Positions 20,583 to 33,365 of a stretch of DNA of 64,000 nt are shown here, piece after piece. The stretch is from Schizochytrium sp. TIO01 (Eukaryota > Sar > Bigyra > Thraustochytrida > Thraustochytriidae), in contig SMSO01000004.1 in the NCBI GenBank assembly GCA_004764695.1, positions 1,267,501 to 1,331,500 on the forward strand, in the 5' to 3' direction. The notes beneath the pieces were generated by a model. The model was given only the letters and a program-made list of their open reading frames with translations, made no database searches and was not told the origin of the DNA. The translations under genes and the position numbers were made by a program. How positions within the stretch are numbered: the first letter of the stretch is position 1; every line of letters begins with the position of its first letter.

Positions 20583-21395
20583 TCAAGGAGGAGGCACAAC
20601 GTCATAATGTTGAAGTGTATAAACTGTGCCACCTTGAGAGGGTGGATCTCCTAAAAGCCAGAGATTCAAAACGATGACGACATAAACAAAATGCAATACC
20701 AATGTGAGGAGGAATGAGTAGAACCATTGTAAATTACCCTTACCAATGCAGTGGCCAGTCCAAGGGCAGTGGTGATCATACTCTTCGATACATGCGTCAC
20801 AATCATAGCAATGGACGGCCGTGTAAGGACGATAGATATTGCAGCGATTACAAAATAAACCTTTGCGTGTAACTCTAGTGGGATTTTCCTCGAAATCGCG
20901 ATCAAGCGCCTCGATGGCTTGCTTTTTAAGAATTCCTGGATCTGAGAATGCTGTCACCATGAAAGAGCCGAGGCATGCTACAAAGCTGACGAGCCCTGTT
21001 AGCTCTGCTAATAGTCCTAGAAATGGTGCAGCAAAACAAAGCGCAAAGAAGCTAGGAATCAGAATGAGCGTAATAGTAACAAAAGAGCAACACCAGTCTG
21101 GACCAAGAAGGCAATGAAATGGAAATTTTCTCCCTCGAGGCTTGCCATAAACAAGGCGATGGTTTCCATCAATCCGTTTACAGACAAATAGTCGAGTGCC
21201 TTTTTCTATTGCTTCGTCTTCTGCCGGTATTGTCGAGGAGTCAAAGACCTCCTCGTCGCTTCCCGTCCTAAATGTGTGTGATTTAATAGCACTTGTCGTA
21301 ACATGATCTAGTGCCTTGCCTTCCTCTAAAGTATCTGCTACGCGAGACCTGAGGTCGTGGTGTAGCTTTTGAGCATCTTCACTTGCAAAGATCAT
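20583..21395 (-). CDS. DHHC-type palmitoyltransferase
   Basis: Protein S-acyltransferase: it transfers palmitate from acyl-CoA to cysteines of membrane proteins through an acyl-enzyme on the DHHC cysteine. Start at the ATG at 21,395 (M-I-F-A-S-E-D); the frame extends to a TTG at 21,437 with no upstream ATG before a stop. About 270 residues. A charged cytosolic N-terminus is followed by two adjacent membrane segments, then a cysteine-rich domain with C-N-R-C, H-C-Y-D-C-D-A-C and the active-site E-Y-D-H-H-C-P-W-T-G-H-C-I-G, then one more strong membrane segment. The usual DPG motif is present after the second segment (F-S-D-P-G-I-L). Most family members have four membrane segments and a TTxE motif. 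Here the frame ends shortly after the third, so the 3' end may be incomplete or spliced. Confidence 0.88.
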   Translation of the reverse strand: MIFASEDAQKLHHDLRSRVADTLEEGKALDHVTTSAIKSHTFRTGSDEEVFDSSTIPAEDEAIEKGTRLFVCKRIDGNHRLVYGKPRGRKFPFHCLLGPDWCCSFVTITLILIPSFFALCFAAPFLGLLAELTGLVSFVACLGSFMVTAFSDPGILKKQAIEALDRDFEENPTRVTRKGLFCNRCNIYRPYTAVHCYDCDACIEEYDHHCPWTGHCIGKGNLQWFYSFLLTLVLHFVYVVIVLNLWLLGDPPSQGGTVYTLQHYDVVPPP

Positions 21396-24300
21396 CGGGA
21401 GGCCGGTTCGAGATATGCTGGGCTTACCACCATGCAATCCACAGCAGATACCGTCTTCTCTTTCTATATTTAGCTGCTACTTGAACTCCAGACAAACCCT
21501 TTTAGATTGCTTGCGCAGTCCGTACGCAGCGCAACGCAGCGCTGCTTGGATGATACGAGAGATGACGCCAGACCGGGTTTCATTATCTTTATTACACTCT
21601 CTCGCTACCTAGGAAGGTATAGGAAGGTTCACTTATCTAGTACCTACTTCCTGACGGTACCTCGCCATTTTGTGTAAATTGACGAGGTATCAATAAGCGA
21701 TTTGGCCGAGTTTTCTGTCCAGTTTTAAAAGATTTTAACTCGGCACCTTTTGACTTGTGAGGGCAAACTGGCCTTAGTTCAAATTTCGCTGCTGATAGCA
21801 GGTAAGCAGGAACCAATTTGATCATTGATCATTGCGAGAACGCAGGGAATGGTTGTTCACAGATTAGTATGCGAACACAGTGATGATCAAATGATCAGAG
21901 CGGGAGCATGTAATAAATACCACAGCTCTAACTAGGTACCATGGATAATTTGATGTGCTTGTAGCAGGACTTCTCTGCATCCAAGGTCCGCTGCTTTTTT
22001 CTTCAGAGAAGGCAGGGAGAAGAAACTTATGATCACGTTACAGTCCAACCCTGAATAATCCACGGCTGATGTCCCTTTAGTACCTGGACGAATGAATTGC
22101 TAGACTCGATACAAAAGAACTCAATGTTTTTCAGAGAGGAATTTATCACTTGGCTCCGGGTCGCATATTCAATGTGGTGTTTTTTTGCAATTGAGGATCG
22201 CGAGACCGTTATGTGCAGTCCAATTGTCGGATGCTCCAAAGGAAGGAAATGGCCATGTACACCAAAGGACCCTTGCAAGGCTGCAAAGTAAAACTAGATG
22301 TTTATTATGATGACCATAAACTGACTATGCGCCAAAGCGCACTTATCTGCAACTTGATTGGAAAAAGGCTTCACAAAATTTATACAATCTACAAGAAAAA
22401 CATAGCATTGAGTGTGTAACGCATTGTAAATAGTACCAGCTACTGACCAAACGGACGCATACTTAAAACGTTGTAAATCAATTATATTCTGTTCTAAAAT
22501 TATTGAAGCTGTTAAGCGAAAACCCTATTTCACCTTTTAAACTTTTAGTATGCAGTTATAGTTCGATTCCTAAATTCTTGTGAAATGTGATCAAATATTT
22601 AATAGTTTCTGCAACAGCGTGAACCAGAAATGACGCCTGTTCAAGGAATGATTGGCAAATGAGTCATCGAAAGGCATCACAATCTACTTGACAATAAAAA
22701 TTCTTTCATCTCACTGTTTATAATTTCCAAGAAATCCTTATACATGTGAGGAAGTTGTATCTTATTTGACGAACTGATGTAGTAACTTCTGAACCAAGAA
22801 ATAGAGCACATGGACATTCGTGCAAACCTCGACTCATACGACCGTTCTGGATATCAATTTGGTCATCTAACGATGCACGTGAGCAATGTTATCATTGTTG
22901 ACAATGGCCATGCTTAAGTACAGATTCGAATCTAAAGGGAGCAAAGAATCGACCTGAACAAGATCGCAGCATTGATGACAAAAAGAAAAGTGAAGAGCAA
23001 AAAGGTCGTCTCTTTTCCGAAGTGGCTAGCGTCAAATAGCAAAGTCTTGGCTCAGGTATTCCTTCCTTCTGTATACACATGTTAATAGCGTTTTAAAAAT
23101 GCATTGTCATTATATTGTTGGTTATGTAAAACGAAACTAAGCGACGCCATTATTTCTCACAGACCTGCTGTACTCTTCTTCCTAGAAAATCTTCACTTCG
23201 ATATCTTTATTCGATAATGGCGATTGCTCAAATGCAGTCATTTAGCTTTCAAAATATTGTCAAATTCCTTAATTAGTCTGGTTTTACTAACATGTAGGTA
23301 ATTGTATAAACTATTTTGTTCTATCAACTCATTATCAATACTATACATACATTGTAAGTAGGAGGCACAGTGGAAGTACGGTTGAACAGCTTAATCGTGT
23401 GAGTAGAATCAGGAATATTCATCACTGAATATTTTTAGGGGTAAAGCTAAGAGCTTACTCAATTATTTTCGATTGTTACAAAAAATCTAAGCGGTGGATT
23501 CTTAAAAGTAAAGTTAGAGGAAGAGAAAACATCGAACACGTCTCAACTGAACAGATTCTCTACTAGGCGTCATTAAACAATCCTGCTTTTCATGGCCAGT
23601 CTTTCTGCGAAGCAATATGCGTTAGCTGAAAAATAAACTACACAGAAAATGCTAAATAACGCACAAGCTACGTCCTCATATAGTACTACGTTAAAGTAGG
23701 ATAAGAAACTAATGGATCGAGAGGAGATACAACATTACATTAAATAAGAATCGACATGACATTTGAATGCCAACAGTATACACACTCACTTGCGAACTTG
23801 GATGACCATCTAGTTTCCAGGTATTTCTACAAAGGAAATATATTAGACACTTAAATCTCGAGTATGCGGTTGACTAACTACTCTTTGCAAATGGCAAAGA
23901 AATGGCTCTTTGACTTACTACTTATATGTATTATCAATCTCTTCACTCCAGCGTCAAGGCAATCTACCTATAAATTGGATTACCGTGGTCGACAGCCCTC
24001 TCTCCTAAATACTGGAGATTGGCTCCGCAAAGATGAATTGAACCTAGACTTTCAATTTGATTCATTCGCCTTCAAGGTGGGGCAATCCATAACCATTTGC
24101 GCTTCTGACTTGGAGATAGTTATCACAAGTGGAGCAAATGCGTATCTTTTCGTTGCTATCTGCAGTTTCACATTTGGCTCTTCTTTGATTGGCACATCAA
24201 AGTCGGATGATTGAACCAGCGGCCAAGCATGGACCTTCAAGTTGGTTTAATTCATTTGAATGAAGAAAATCATAGCATAACTGCCTGCTACAAAACTTGG

Positions 24301-25595
24301 TATGTTGTTCAGTTTTCCCCTAGTTACTGGAACCAAGCTACTACCATGTGGGTCGCATGCATACCAGAGTTCAACTAGTCTCAGCTTTGTAGACTGAACA
24401 AGACGACAAGCTGGACTTGCGCCTTCCATTTTTGCCCACACTTTTGTGGTGACGAGGGTCAGATCATGGGATATTCTTCGTATTTTACTTGGGCTGGCTG
24501 ATTCTGAGGTCCCCCTTCACGGGCCAGCAACGTATTAGTAGGTATACCTTACTACTAGATGTTGGAAGTAGACTAGTCCTGTTGCTTAGTACTTGTGCTT
24601 CAAACGGCGATTAAAAGAATGTTGCTATCTTTCCATTCTCACTAGTCAGAGGTCGTTCCTTTCAATCTTTTGACTTAGGTTAAGGTTAAAGCTCACGCCA
24701 AGACATATCGGTAATACCAGCAGCGCCAATGTGTTAGGTGGATGGATACGCTATTATCGAGTGCTTAGACTTTTGTTTTAAAACTTTTTTTTAATTGAGG
24801 TAATTAGTGCGTACCTTATGTGACATTTATTCGAAGCAAAGCAGCAAAGTTGAATAAATTAAGAGTCTTTCCACTTGCGGGTGGCTCTAAGCAACTTGAA
24901 GGACCACCCTCCAAGCAAAGATAACTAACTGTCAAGCTATTCGTACTATGTGTAGATGTGCAAAAACTGGGTCTGCTCGCAAGACTGATGATAAAAAGCA
25001 AACTGGACGCATGCGGACTTTGGAGTCCGCTGTGGTCGGGCAGATCACACGCGTTGCCACGTTTATGATTGAAACACTTTCCTGTATAGCTGGCCTTACC
25101 TGGTTGGACATGGAAGTTATAAGGACATTAAAAGATATATGTACATCAGATTTTATGCCTCTAAAAAGAAAGGAGCACTGAGTCGGACTAATTTATTATT
25201 ATCATTACCATTATCTGTAAGGGTTTCTATTCATATATTTTTTGCTTTTATAAAATAATAATATAGGGAAGAAGAAGATAATTTGTCAGATTTCACGTTG
25301 CTAAAGCTCCCATGACTTGGAACTTTTCATAGCCAATTTAGAATTTATATGCATGAGCATCTTTCAGCATAATCAGCGTCCAAATGGTCCAGCCGTAGAG
25401 ATAAATAGTTCACCAGGTAATCAAGGCAATGTTTACAATGGTTAAAGCTCGCTCCGCGATCCGTAGCTTCAGCAGACCCGAAACATCAGATCTTCAGAAA
25501 CACAAACAAGAAAACCTACACGCAAAACACAAGCAGTTCTTAATTCGTTGAAGCAATTCGAGAATCTTTGAGCCCAACCGCAAATAAAAAGAAGA
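21396..25595. other. AT-rich gene-poor region
   Basis: About 4.2 kb without a recognised gene. The best small frame is plus-strand 23,864-24,214 (116 codons, ATG), whose start M-A-K-K-W-L-F-D-L-L-L resembles a signal peptide. There is nothing to support it beyond that, and the opposite strand is also partly open. Confidence 0.4.
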
Positions 25596-26410
25596 ATGAC
25601 AGCCTCGTTTGCAGCCCTTGCCATTGTTGCCAGCATGTTCATCGCCAAATCTGATGCATGCAGTTTTTCGGAAATTACAAGAACGTACAGTGCGAGGCGT
25701 GGAATGCTTTAGCTGATACTTTTCAGTCCGAGAACTGGTCTGTATGTCAGACCGCACGTGATGAAAATCCTTGCTCATCCAGCTCCTGTGCAAAGACGAA
25801 TGGCTTTGTGAACTGCAAGGATGGCAGACTCCGCCGTCTCGAATTCTTCGAGGACATCGGAATGGTATACAACACATCGTATGGAATTGAAGCTCTTTCA
25901 GATGCTTTTCTTGCAGCTTCGGACATCAAGTTTGAAACGTTAACCATTAATAACCAGTCTGGCCTTGAGCTTACAGCATGCATCCCTGAGCTGTGCAGCG
26001 CTATAACATGTGACTTCACTTACTCGGGCTGCTCTGGCCTTTGCACGGACTCTGGTCTCTGCCCTCTTACGGATGCCCCGACAACGTCTAGTCCCACAAC
26101 CGCCCCGACAGAATTTCCGACAGAGAGTCCTACGATTAGCACCGCCAGTCCTACATCTGCCCCGACTGAGATGATTGTGACAGATAGCCCCACTGCTGCT
26201 CCCACGGAAGAACCTGGAAGCGAAATCACCTTTGCTCCTTCCGCTGCACGTCCTGCCGATTGCCCCAACGCAACTAATCCGGATTGTGACACTGATTCTC
26301 CGACAGCTTCCCCTACTTTCTCGCCCACTGATGCACCTTCCAGCGCTGGCAGTATTCAAGCTAGTAGCCTTGTGATTGTCAGCACTTTGATTGCACGCAT
26401 GCTCTGGTAA
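25596..26410 (+). CDS. Secreted cysteine-rich, PT-rich surface protein (paralog 1, frame-broken)
   Basis: An ATG at 25,596 starts a signal peptide (M-T-A-S-F-A-A-L-A-I-V-A-S-M-F) that reads into another frame after the T5 run at 25,664-25,668. One extra T there would join it to the long frame ending at 26,410. The mature part starts with a ~125-residue domain with spaced cysteines and tryptophan (C-E-A-W-N-A-L, N-W-S-V-C, E-N-P-C, C-D-F-T) resembling the N-terminal cap of leucine-rich-repeat proteins. A P-T/S-P-T stalk follows, then a hydrophobic tail (S-L-V-I-V-S-T-L-I-A) that fits a GPI-anchor signal. A cell-surface or wall role is inferred. Paralogs are at 33.4 and 38.5 kb. It is either a pseudogene with a one-base deletion or a sequence error. 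Confidence 0.65.
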
Positions 26411-28483
26411 GATAACGAGACTTTGCCATTATGAGATTTCGTACTAATAACAAGAGTGTCTGAATTCAGATTGGAGTATGTTGTCAATATAGGCTAGCTG
26501 TTGTCAGTATAAGCTAGTTCTACACACGTAAAACTCAGAATAACATTTCAAATTTTTTCCAACTTGAAAAGAGTTCATCCAGATCCTTCATTACACAAGA
26601 CTTGAGTCAGTCCAGCCTCATTACATCTAGGCTTCGTACTGAAAGCTAATCCATGATCAGTGAGAGGTTGATTGGGAATAGAAAGGCAATGATCTTGGAA
26701 TGTATGTTAAGTCTTAAGAAGATATTTTATGCTGAGACCTATGAACATAGCGATCTGCTTGCCTTGAAGATGAATACGAATGTGTGCTGATTCATATTCT
26801 AATAAGGAGGTTAAAGTCAATTTTATTTGTATAACACATAACTCAAGAATTTAGATTTCTGAACTTTGAATTCAATCTTCATGTTCGCTTGACGATATAG
26901 TGTACTTTCACTCTTGAAATTGCATAGCCTCACACCTTTAGAATGTGACAGTCAATGTACAATCCCTGATGGCTTAGGGCTGCTAATTATACGCCAAGGA
27001 CTCTGGAAGTATCCTGTCCATATGTAATTGGTAATCTCAGAATCTAGATTTGCAAGGCAAATTACATTGATCTATTTAAAGTCCATTCAAGTGTTTATCG
27101 AAACAACTGTATCATGGAGATCTCATTAACTTGGTCAAATGGATGAAAAAAATACCATATCAAAAACGATTAAATAAAATTTTATGTTGTTCGACATCGC
27201 AGGTAAATTCATATACTTTTCATACATTGTTTTGTGTATCAGTCATGCCTAAACAGACAATGGCAATCCTAAATTAACTATTGCAAAGGAGTTTTGTTTA
27301 GCACAGCCCATAACTTAAGAGTGCGAACCAGCCGAGTTGCGTTTGTATCGGAAGCTCTGTTCATTTGAATTTCAGGTTGTACTAAACCGATGGGAATATA
27401 ATCATAAGGAAGAAATATGCTTTCCCGTAAAACCCTGTCAAATCGCATGCTTAGAGACATGTTTTGTGTCTCTCCACTCATTAACCAAGCCATCCCTTTG
27501 AGTAAATTTCTTGCATGAAATACTTTGATCAAGAGGAGATGAATTTGCTTATATATATAGATTGCAAAGAAGAAAGTTAGCATTCTATGCGGACTTAAAA
27601 TAGAACACGCTGAAACATCAAGAAAACGTACTCGACTGTTCCCAGATAGACTGCAAAGGTCGGAGACTGAGTTTAAGACCTTTTTATCACTCTTTTCTTG
27701 GGTCGGGATATGCTATGAGGAGAGCCGAATGCGATATAAACTTAGGACTCTAATTTGCAAAAGGAATTCATGTTACCATCTGTGCAAACATTTAAACAAC
27801 GCGAGCACCGGAGACCGAGGACGGTTTGGAAAGAGAAAATTAAACAAACAAGCATTTTTTTTATTTTTAAATAAGGGTCTTTTGCAATGCCTACAACTCA
27901 CCTTGATTAAGAAATTAGTCGAATGGCAAAAGATAAGTATAATTTCCTCGTGAAAGCTATAGTTACTACTGAGAAGAAAAGCAGATACAGATACAACATT
28001 TCAGTATGACTTTCCAAGGCTTAAAGAAATACCTTTGTGACCGACGGCTGATGTGTGACACCACATGAGATACTCTGGTAACAGGGAACGAAGGGAACAA
28101 AGCAAGAGTCGAGAGTAATTTGCAAAACAAATCCGACAGCTGACCCGAAACGACCTGAATCAATCCGAACCGATTTGATAAGACTACGAGCTACCAAAGA
28201 CAGCTATCAACCCTTGCTTGATAATAACTGAGCACAACAATCTCCAACATTTTCTCAATCACCTTTAAGCAATCACAATTACGTTACATTAGTTACAAGT
28301 TGTGCGTGTTTAGTAAAAGCCTCCCAAACTATCTTGAGATTCAAATTAAAGTCTCCCTCAAATTAAATTTGTATAAAAGGCTGGCATAAAAAGAAACAAT
28401 GTAATTTATTTTTATGCGACAACACGCTCACCAGCTTTGTGGCAAGCATCTCTCTTTAATCGATCATATAAGACAAAAGATGT
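26411..28483. other. AT-rich gene-poor region
   Basis: No gene recognised. Only short frames with many stops occur. It leads into the 192-bp tandem array. Confidence 0.45.
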
Positions 28484-30110
28484 AGCACCCTTTTCTTATT
28501 TGGGGCCCGCGTGTATGTAGGGGCATGATTCATTGCGAAACTCAAGAGTTTGTTCAAGCAAAATGTCTTCTGAGAAAATAGTTATTTTCCGCTTGAAAAT
28601 ATAGAAGAAGATTTGATTTGGAAAACTAAACTCAAGTCAATCTCTATTTCGTCAATCCTGACAGATATGACATGCAGCACCCTTTCCTTATTTGGGGCCC
28701 GCGTGTATGTAGGGACATGATTCATTGCGAAACTCAAGAGCGTGCTCAAGCAAAATGTCTTCTGAGAAAATAGTTATTTTCCGTTTGAAAATATAGAAGA
28801 AGATTTGATTTGGAAAACTAAACTTAAGTCAATCTCTACTTCGTCAATCCTGACAGATATGACATGCAGCACCCTTTTCTTATTTGGGGCCCGCGTGTAT
28901 GTAGGGGCGCGATTCATTGCGAAACTCAAGAGTTTGTTCAAGCAAAATGTCTTCTGAGAAAATAGTCATTTTCCGTTTGAAAATATAGAAGAAGTTTTGA
29001 TTTGGAAAACTAAACTTAAGTCAATCTCTACTTCGTCAATCCTGACAGATATGACATGCAGCACCCTTTTCTTATTTGGGGCCCGCGTGTATGTAGGGGC
29101 GCGATTCATAGCGAAACTCAAGAGTTTGTTCAAGCAAAATGTCTTCTGAGAAAATAGTTATTTTCCGTTTGAAAATATAGAAGAAGATTTGATTTGGAAA
29201 ACTAAACTTAAGTCAATCTCTACTTCGTCAATCCTGACAGATATGACATGCAGCACCCTTTTCTTATTTGGGGCCCGCGTGTATGTAGGGACATGATTCA
29301 TTGCGAAACTCAAGAGTTTGTTCAAGCAAAATGTCTTCTGAGAAAATAGTTATTTTCCGTTTGAAAATATAGAAGAAGATTTGATTTGGAAAACTAAACT
29401 TAAGTCAATCTCTACTTCGTCAATCCTGACAGATATGACATGCAGCACCCTTTTCTTATTTGGGGCCCGCGTGTATGTAGGGGCGTGATTCATTGCGAAA
29501 CTCAAGAGTTTATTTAAGCAAAATGTCTTCTGAGAAAATAGTTATTTTCCGTTTGAAAATATAGAAGAAGATTTGATTTGGAAAACTAAACTTAAGTCAA
29601 TCTCTACTTCGTCAATCCTGACAGATATGACATGCAGCACCCTTTCTTATTTAGGGCCCGCGTGTATGTAGGGGCGTGATTCATTGCGAAACTCAAGAGT
29701 TTATTCAAGCAAAATGTCTTCTGAGAAAATAGTTATTTTCCGTTTGAAAATATAGAAGAAGATTTGATTTGGAAAACTAACTTAAGTCAATCTCTACTTC
29801 GTCAATCCTGACAGATATGACATGCAGCACCCTTTCCTAATGCGGAATCCGCGCGTATGTAGGGACATAATTTATTGCGAAACTCAAGAGCTTGTCCAAG
29901 CAAAATGTCTTCTGAGAAAATAGTTATTTTCCGTTTGAAAATATAGAAGAAGATTTGATTTGGAAAACTAAACTCAAGTCAATCTCTACTTGGTCAATCC
30001 TGACAGACATAACATTTAGTACCTCTCACTTCTGCGTGAAACCCGCGCAAACTTAAAGACATATGTTATTGCACATCTCAAGAGATTATTCAAAACAACT
30101 GTTCTGATGT
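28484..30110. repeat. Tandem array of eight 192-bp units plus a decayed ninth
   Basis: The marker GCACCC recurs at 28,485, 28,677, 28,869, 29,061, 29,253, 29,445, 29,637 and 29,827, i.e. every 192 bp with one 190-bp step. Each unit includes GGGCCCGCGTGTATGTAGGG (with small changes), CTTCTGAGAAAATAGTTATT and a GAAGAAGATTTGATTTGG stretch. A ninth, clearly diverged unit begins near 30,019. Units 2-7 are almost identical and the outer ones more diverged. No coding frame persists through the units. Confidence 0.95.
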
Positions 30111-33100
30111 ATACCTCTAAATCGCCTTCTCTAAGAAAGATAAACGTAACACATGTAGAATTAAGCAAGTTATAATCACTCAGGCAAGACTTTTTGAATG
30201 ATCCTACCTTTTTGGTTTCCGTCCCTAAGTGAGCTCTCTTGGATGATGTCTCGTGGAGTATTGGCCGGAACCAAGCCAAAAAAGGATAATATAGCCGTTA
30301 GAAATGCTTTGTTCTTCACAACTTATAATATATTTAATTTTAAAAAATCAAAAAAATCAAGGGACTCATTCCTAAAGCAAACACACGCGATTTAGTCGAT
30401 TTTTCGCGGAACGGATCAGTCCAATTATGATGTATATGCTTGAGCTGCGGGGGGAGGGGAGGGTGTGTTAATGAGCATCAACTAACTCCGCTCTCGATTA
30501 AGGGGTTGTTTACTGTTTGATCCTTATTTTTACTCAAAGAAAAATCTGATTTTATGTAAATCCACCAAAGCAATGCTTACGACCTTGATTGACTCGTTCA
30601 TGCGACCTATAAGAATATGTTCTGACTAGTCAGAATGGTTTCGCATTGTACTTTGAAAGTTTTCCAAATTTAAGATTTTCGATTTTTAATAACAATGTTT
30701 TAGAGTACCTCAGAATTGTGGTAATGAGTCTCTCATTATTTCTAAAATTTTGAAAATGTCTATGAAAAATAGAAAAAGTAGAAAACTGACGAGACATGAA
30801 ACCTTACAATCATTACTTTCTAACGGGTGCTCATTTGAGCCTCCACAGTCGTTCTTGTTCAGTTCATATATATAATATGTAAAGAGCATTCTAAGGGAAG
30901 GTTCCTTTGAATTCGTTGGGGACTACAGAAGTGCATCGAGGGAGAAAAATATACAAGCTTGCGAATTGGTAAGCACAAGACGATGACGTACTGATTAAAG
31001 AAATAATTTTTTTTATTACTTTGTGCATGCGGATTCTCCTACTGCAGCATCATTGGTTACATCTTCTCTTTGCATCTATTTAGTCGAAGCGACGTAAACT
31101 GTTTTCTGATTTAAAATACACAGACTGCTTCTTCATGTAAGATGTGCATAGATCCCGTATGGACAACCATGTTAGAGTAGAGCATATTGCTCAAATGTTG
31201 CCAGCTGAGCTAGGAAGAGCCGAACTCAGCACGATTTAAATACATCACATTAGTATAGATTGATTGTGTGTTTTGTAGGTTCTTTTTCAGCATGACATAT
31301 GAATGCTGAAAGGCAGCTACTCAATAGTGTGAGCTAACTTTCACAGAGTGCCATGAAACTACGCTTCACTCTATCTCTTTTTTGTACCCCAACTTATAAA
31401 AACGAATTTGCTACTACGGAAGAGTTTTATGCATACCTTTGTTGAAAGAAACCGAGGGATTATTCGTGTGACGCTGAGAGCCCTATTCAGGTAAATAGAG
31501 ATTTTTGTACTGCAGAAGAGGATAAGAGGGTACGGACATTCGACGACCAAGGAAAGATTCAGACTGATCCATGTTGCTTTAAATTTTATCATAGCACTTG
31601 CCAACATGCTCGCGCCAAGAGGAGGCGCGGGCTTTCTGAAAGCCTCCCTAGTACTTTCAATACAAAAAAAGTAAAGATAAGGCTTTAGAATCCTCTTATC
31701 TTTTAAGCACATGGTATGGTTTAAGATTGATTTATGATCTCTATTTGGGATTACAAAATCCCAGTCATATTCTGAAGGAGATAGTAAAGTTGGAAATTTG
31801 TGTTTACCGCTTTCTTTTGGAATTTTGTCTCAAGCTCCGTATTGCCGAGCTTGTTTTAGAAGCCACGTGCTGTTTCTTCCTTACCAACAATTTTGTAAAA
31901 TAAAAGAAGTCAATTTAAACATCAGCGTTCAAGACTTTTTAAAGCTGTAAATATCTAATATCTTGATAATGTCAAATGCGTCAGTTGCTTGACATGTAAA
32001 AGGCAACTTACCAAGCTGTATGTTTTCCGTTCCTGAATGAAATTTGAAGAGTAAGCTAAGTTACTAGAGCAGAAGTAGTAAAGGTTTTGCAAATTGGGGA
32101 TTTAAAAAGTAATGTAGAGAATTTGAGACTTACCCATCACTGATTTGGGTCTTGGTCTACTAAGAATTGTTACTGTCTGCATTTCATATGTAGTAAAAAA
32201 TGAATAATAGAAACTGTGCAGCGACTTGGATAGATAAAAGATGCTTTTTACAATTATGCATTTACATTCAATCAAAAATCAAGATTTCTGAGCAATCGTG
32301 CTATATCCACGATCTTCACATATTAACTGAATCGAAAGTATATACATTTGACTTTTTTTTTTTTTTTTTTTTAAAATTAAATAAATTAAATCCTACACCC
32401 TCAACATTCTGGAGAACTTTAGAAGAAACCAGCCAAATGCTTTGCAACCTGGCAGCGCTACCAACTTCTGGATAGAACCTCTCTCTAGTCATTCAAGCCT
32501 GAGCTGTTTTTAAGCTTCCACTATACTTTGTTTGTCTTGCAGTAATCAGTGTCTTCCACATATTCTCAATCAAGGACGTAGCTCTGACATCGATGAATTG
32601 AACAATGCATAGGCTAGTGGATATTTAGTAGAAATGCACTTTTGCCTGAAGTAATCCCTTGTAGAGCATTATAGGAGGTGTAGTTGTTAGGTAATAAAAA
32701 TTTAATTATCAAAAAAGGAATAACGAATTATCCATAAGTGATGACGGTGTAGCAACGAGCTCTAGCTACCATGCTAATATGACCCCTGCCTGTGCCTCAA
32801 GCAAGTCCTTAACAGTCGTATTCAAAGCATATTTCCTAGTAGGAAGCTATGCACTGCCACAATAGTCTCATTTTGATCCGGTGAAAATGAGTACGTGTGT
32901 ACTATAGATTCGATTAATGTTTCGCCCATTCTACTAACTCAGGAACGCAAAGGCAGAGCTTAAGGCAATCAACGCACCTCACAAGATGGTAATAGATTTT
33001 GAGCTATTTTCTTTCTGACCTAAACATCAATGCTCACTAATGCATATTGTAACAGTAATTAAAAAATCTTTTGATAATTACTCAAACGTACTAGAATTGT

Positions 33101-33365
33101 GAGGAAGATTTATTATCCCTATTCAATAGAAAAGTTCGCTGGCATCTAACATGGAAATATAGCAACGGTGCAAAGTAATTTTAAACTATAATTCAAAATC
33201 AAAACGCAAAACCAACCCAGCACACAAGCAAAACCCAAACTATAACCGAGTCTTCTCGAAGTCCGCTTGACTGAGACAAGCTGTGCTCTATAAGCTGCAA
33301 CCTAGAAGAAAGCTGAGCTTCCTATAATATTGAAGTAGTTAGCAGGTTCACGTTTCGTCGAAGCA
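30111..33365. other. AT-rich gene-poor region
   Basis: No gene recognised. A G-rich tract (GGGGGGAGGGGAGGG, about 30,451-30,465) and a T17 run near 32,350 stand out. The minus-strand frame at 31,371-31,712 has no recognisable features. Confidence 0.4.

Noticed and set aside
22560-22590. tRNA T-arm-like GTTCGATTCC
   Set aside because: No acceptor, D-arm or anticodon stem could be fitted around it.
28440-30110. CRISPR-like array
   Set aside because: Units are contiguous 192-bp tandem repeats without unique spacers, in a eukaryotic genome.
30448-30468. G-quadruplex
   Set aside because: Only three clear runs of three or more G are present in the tract; four are needed.
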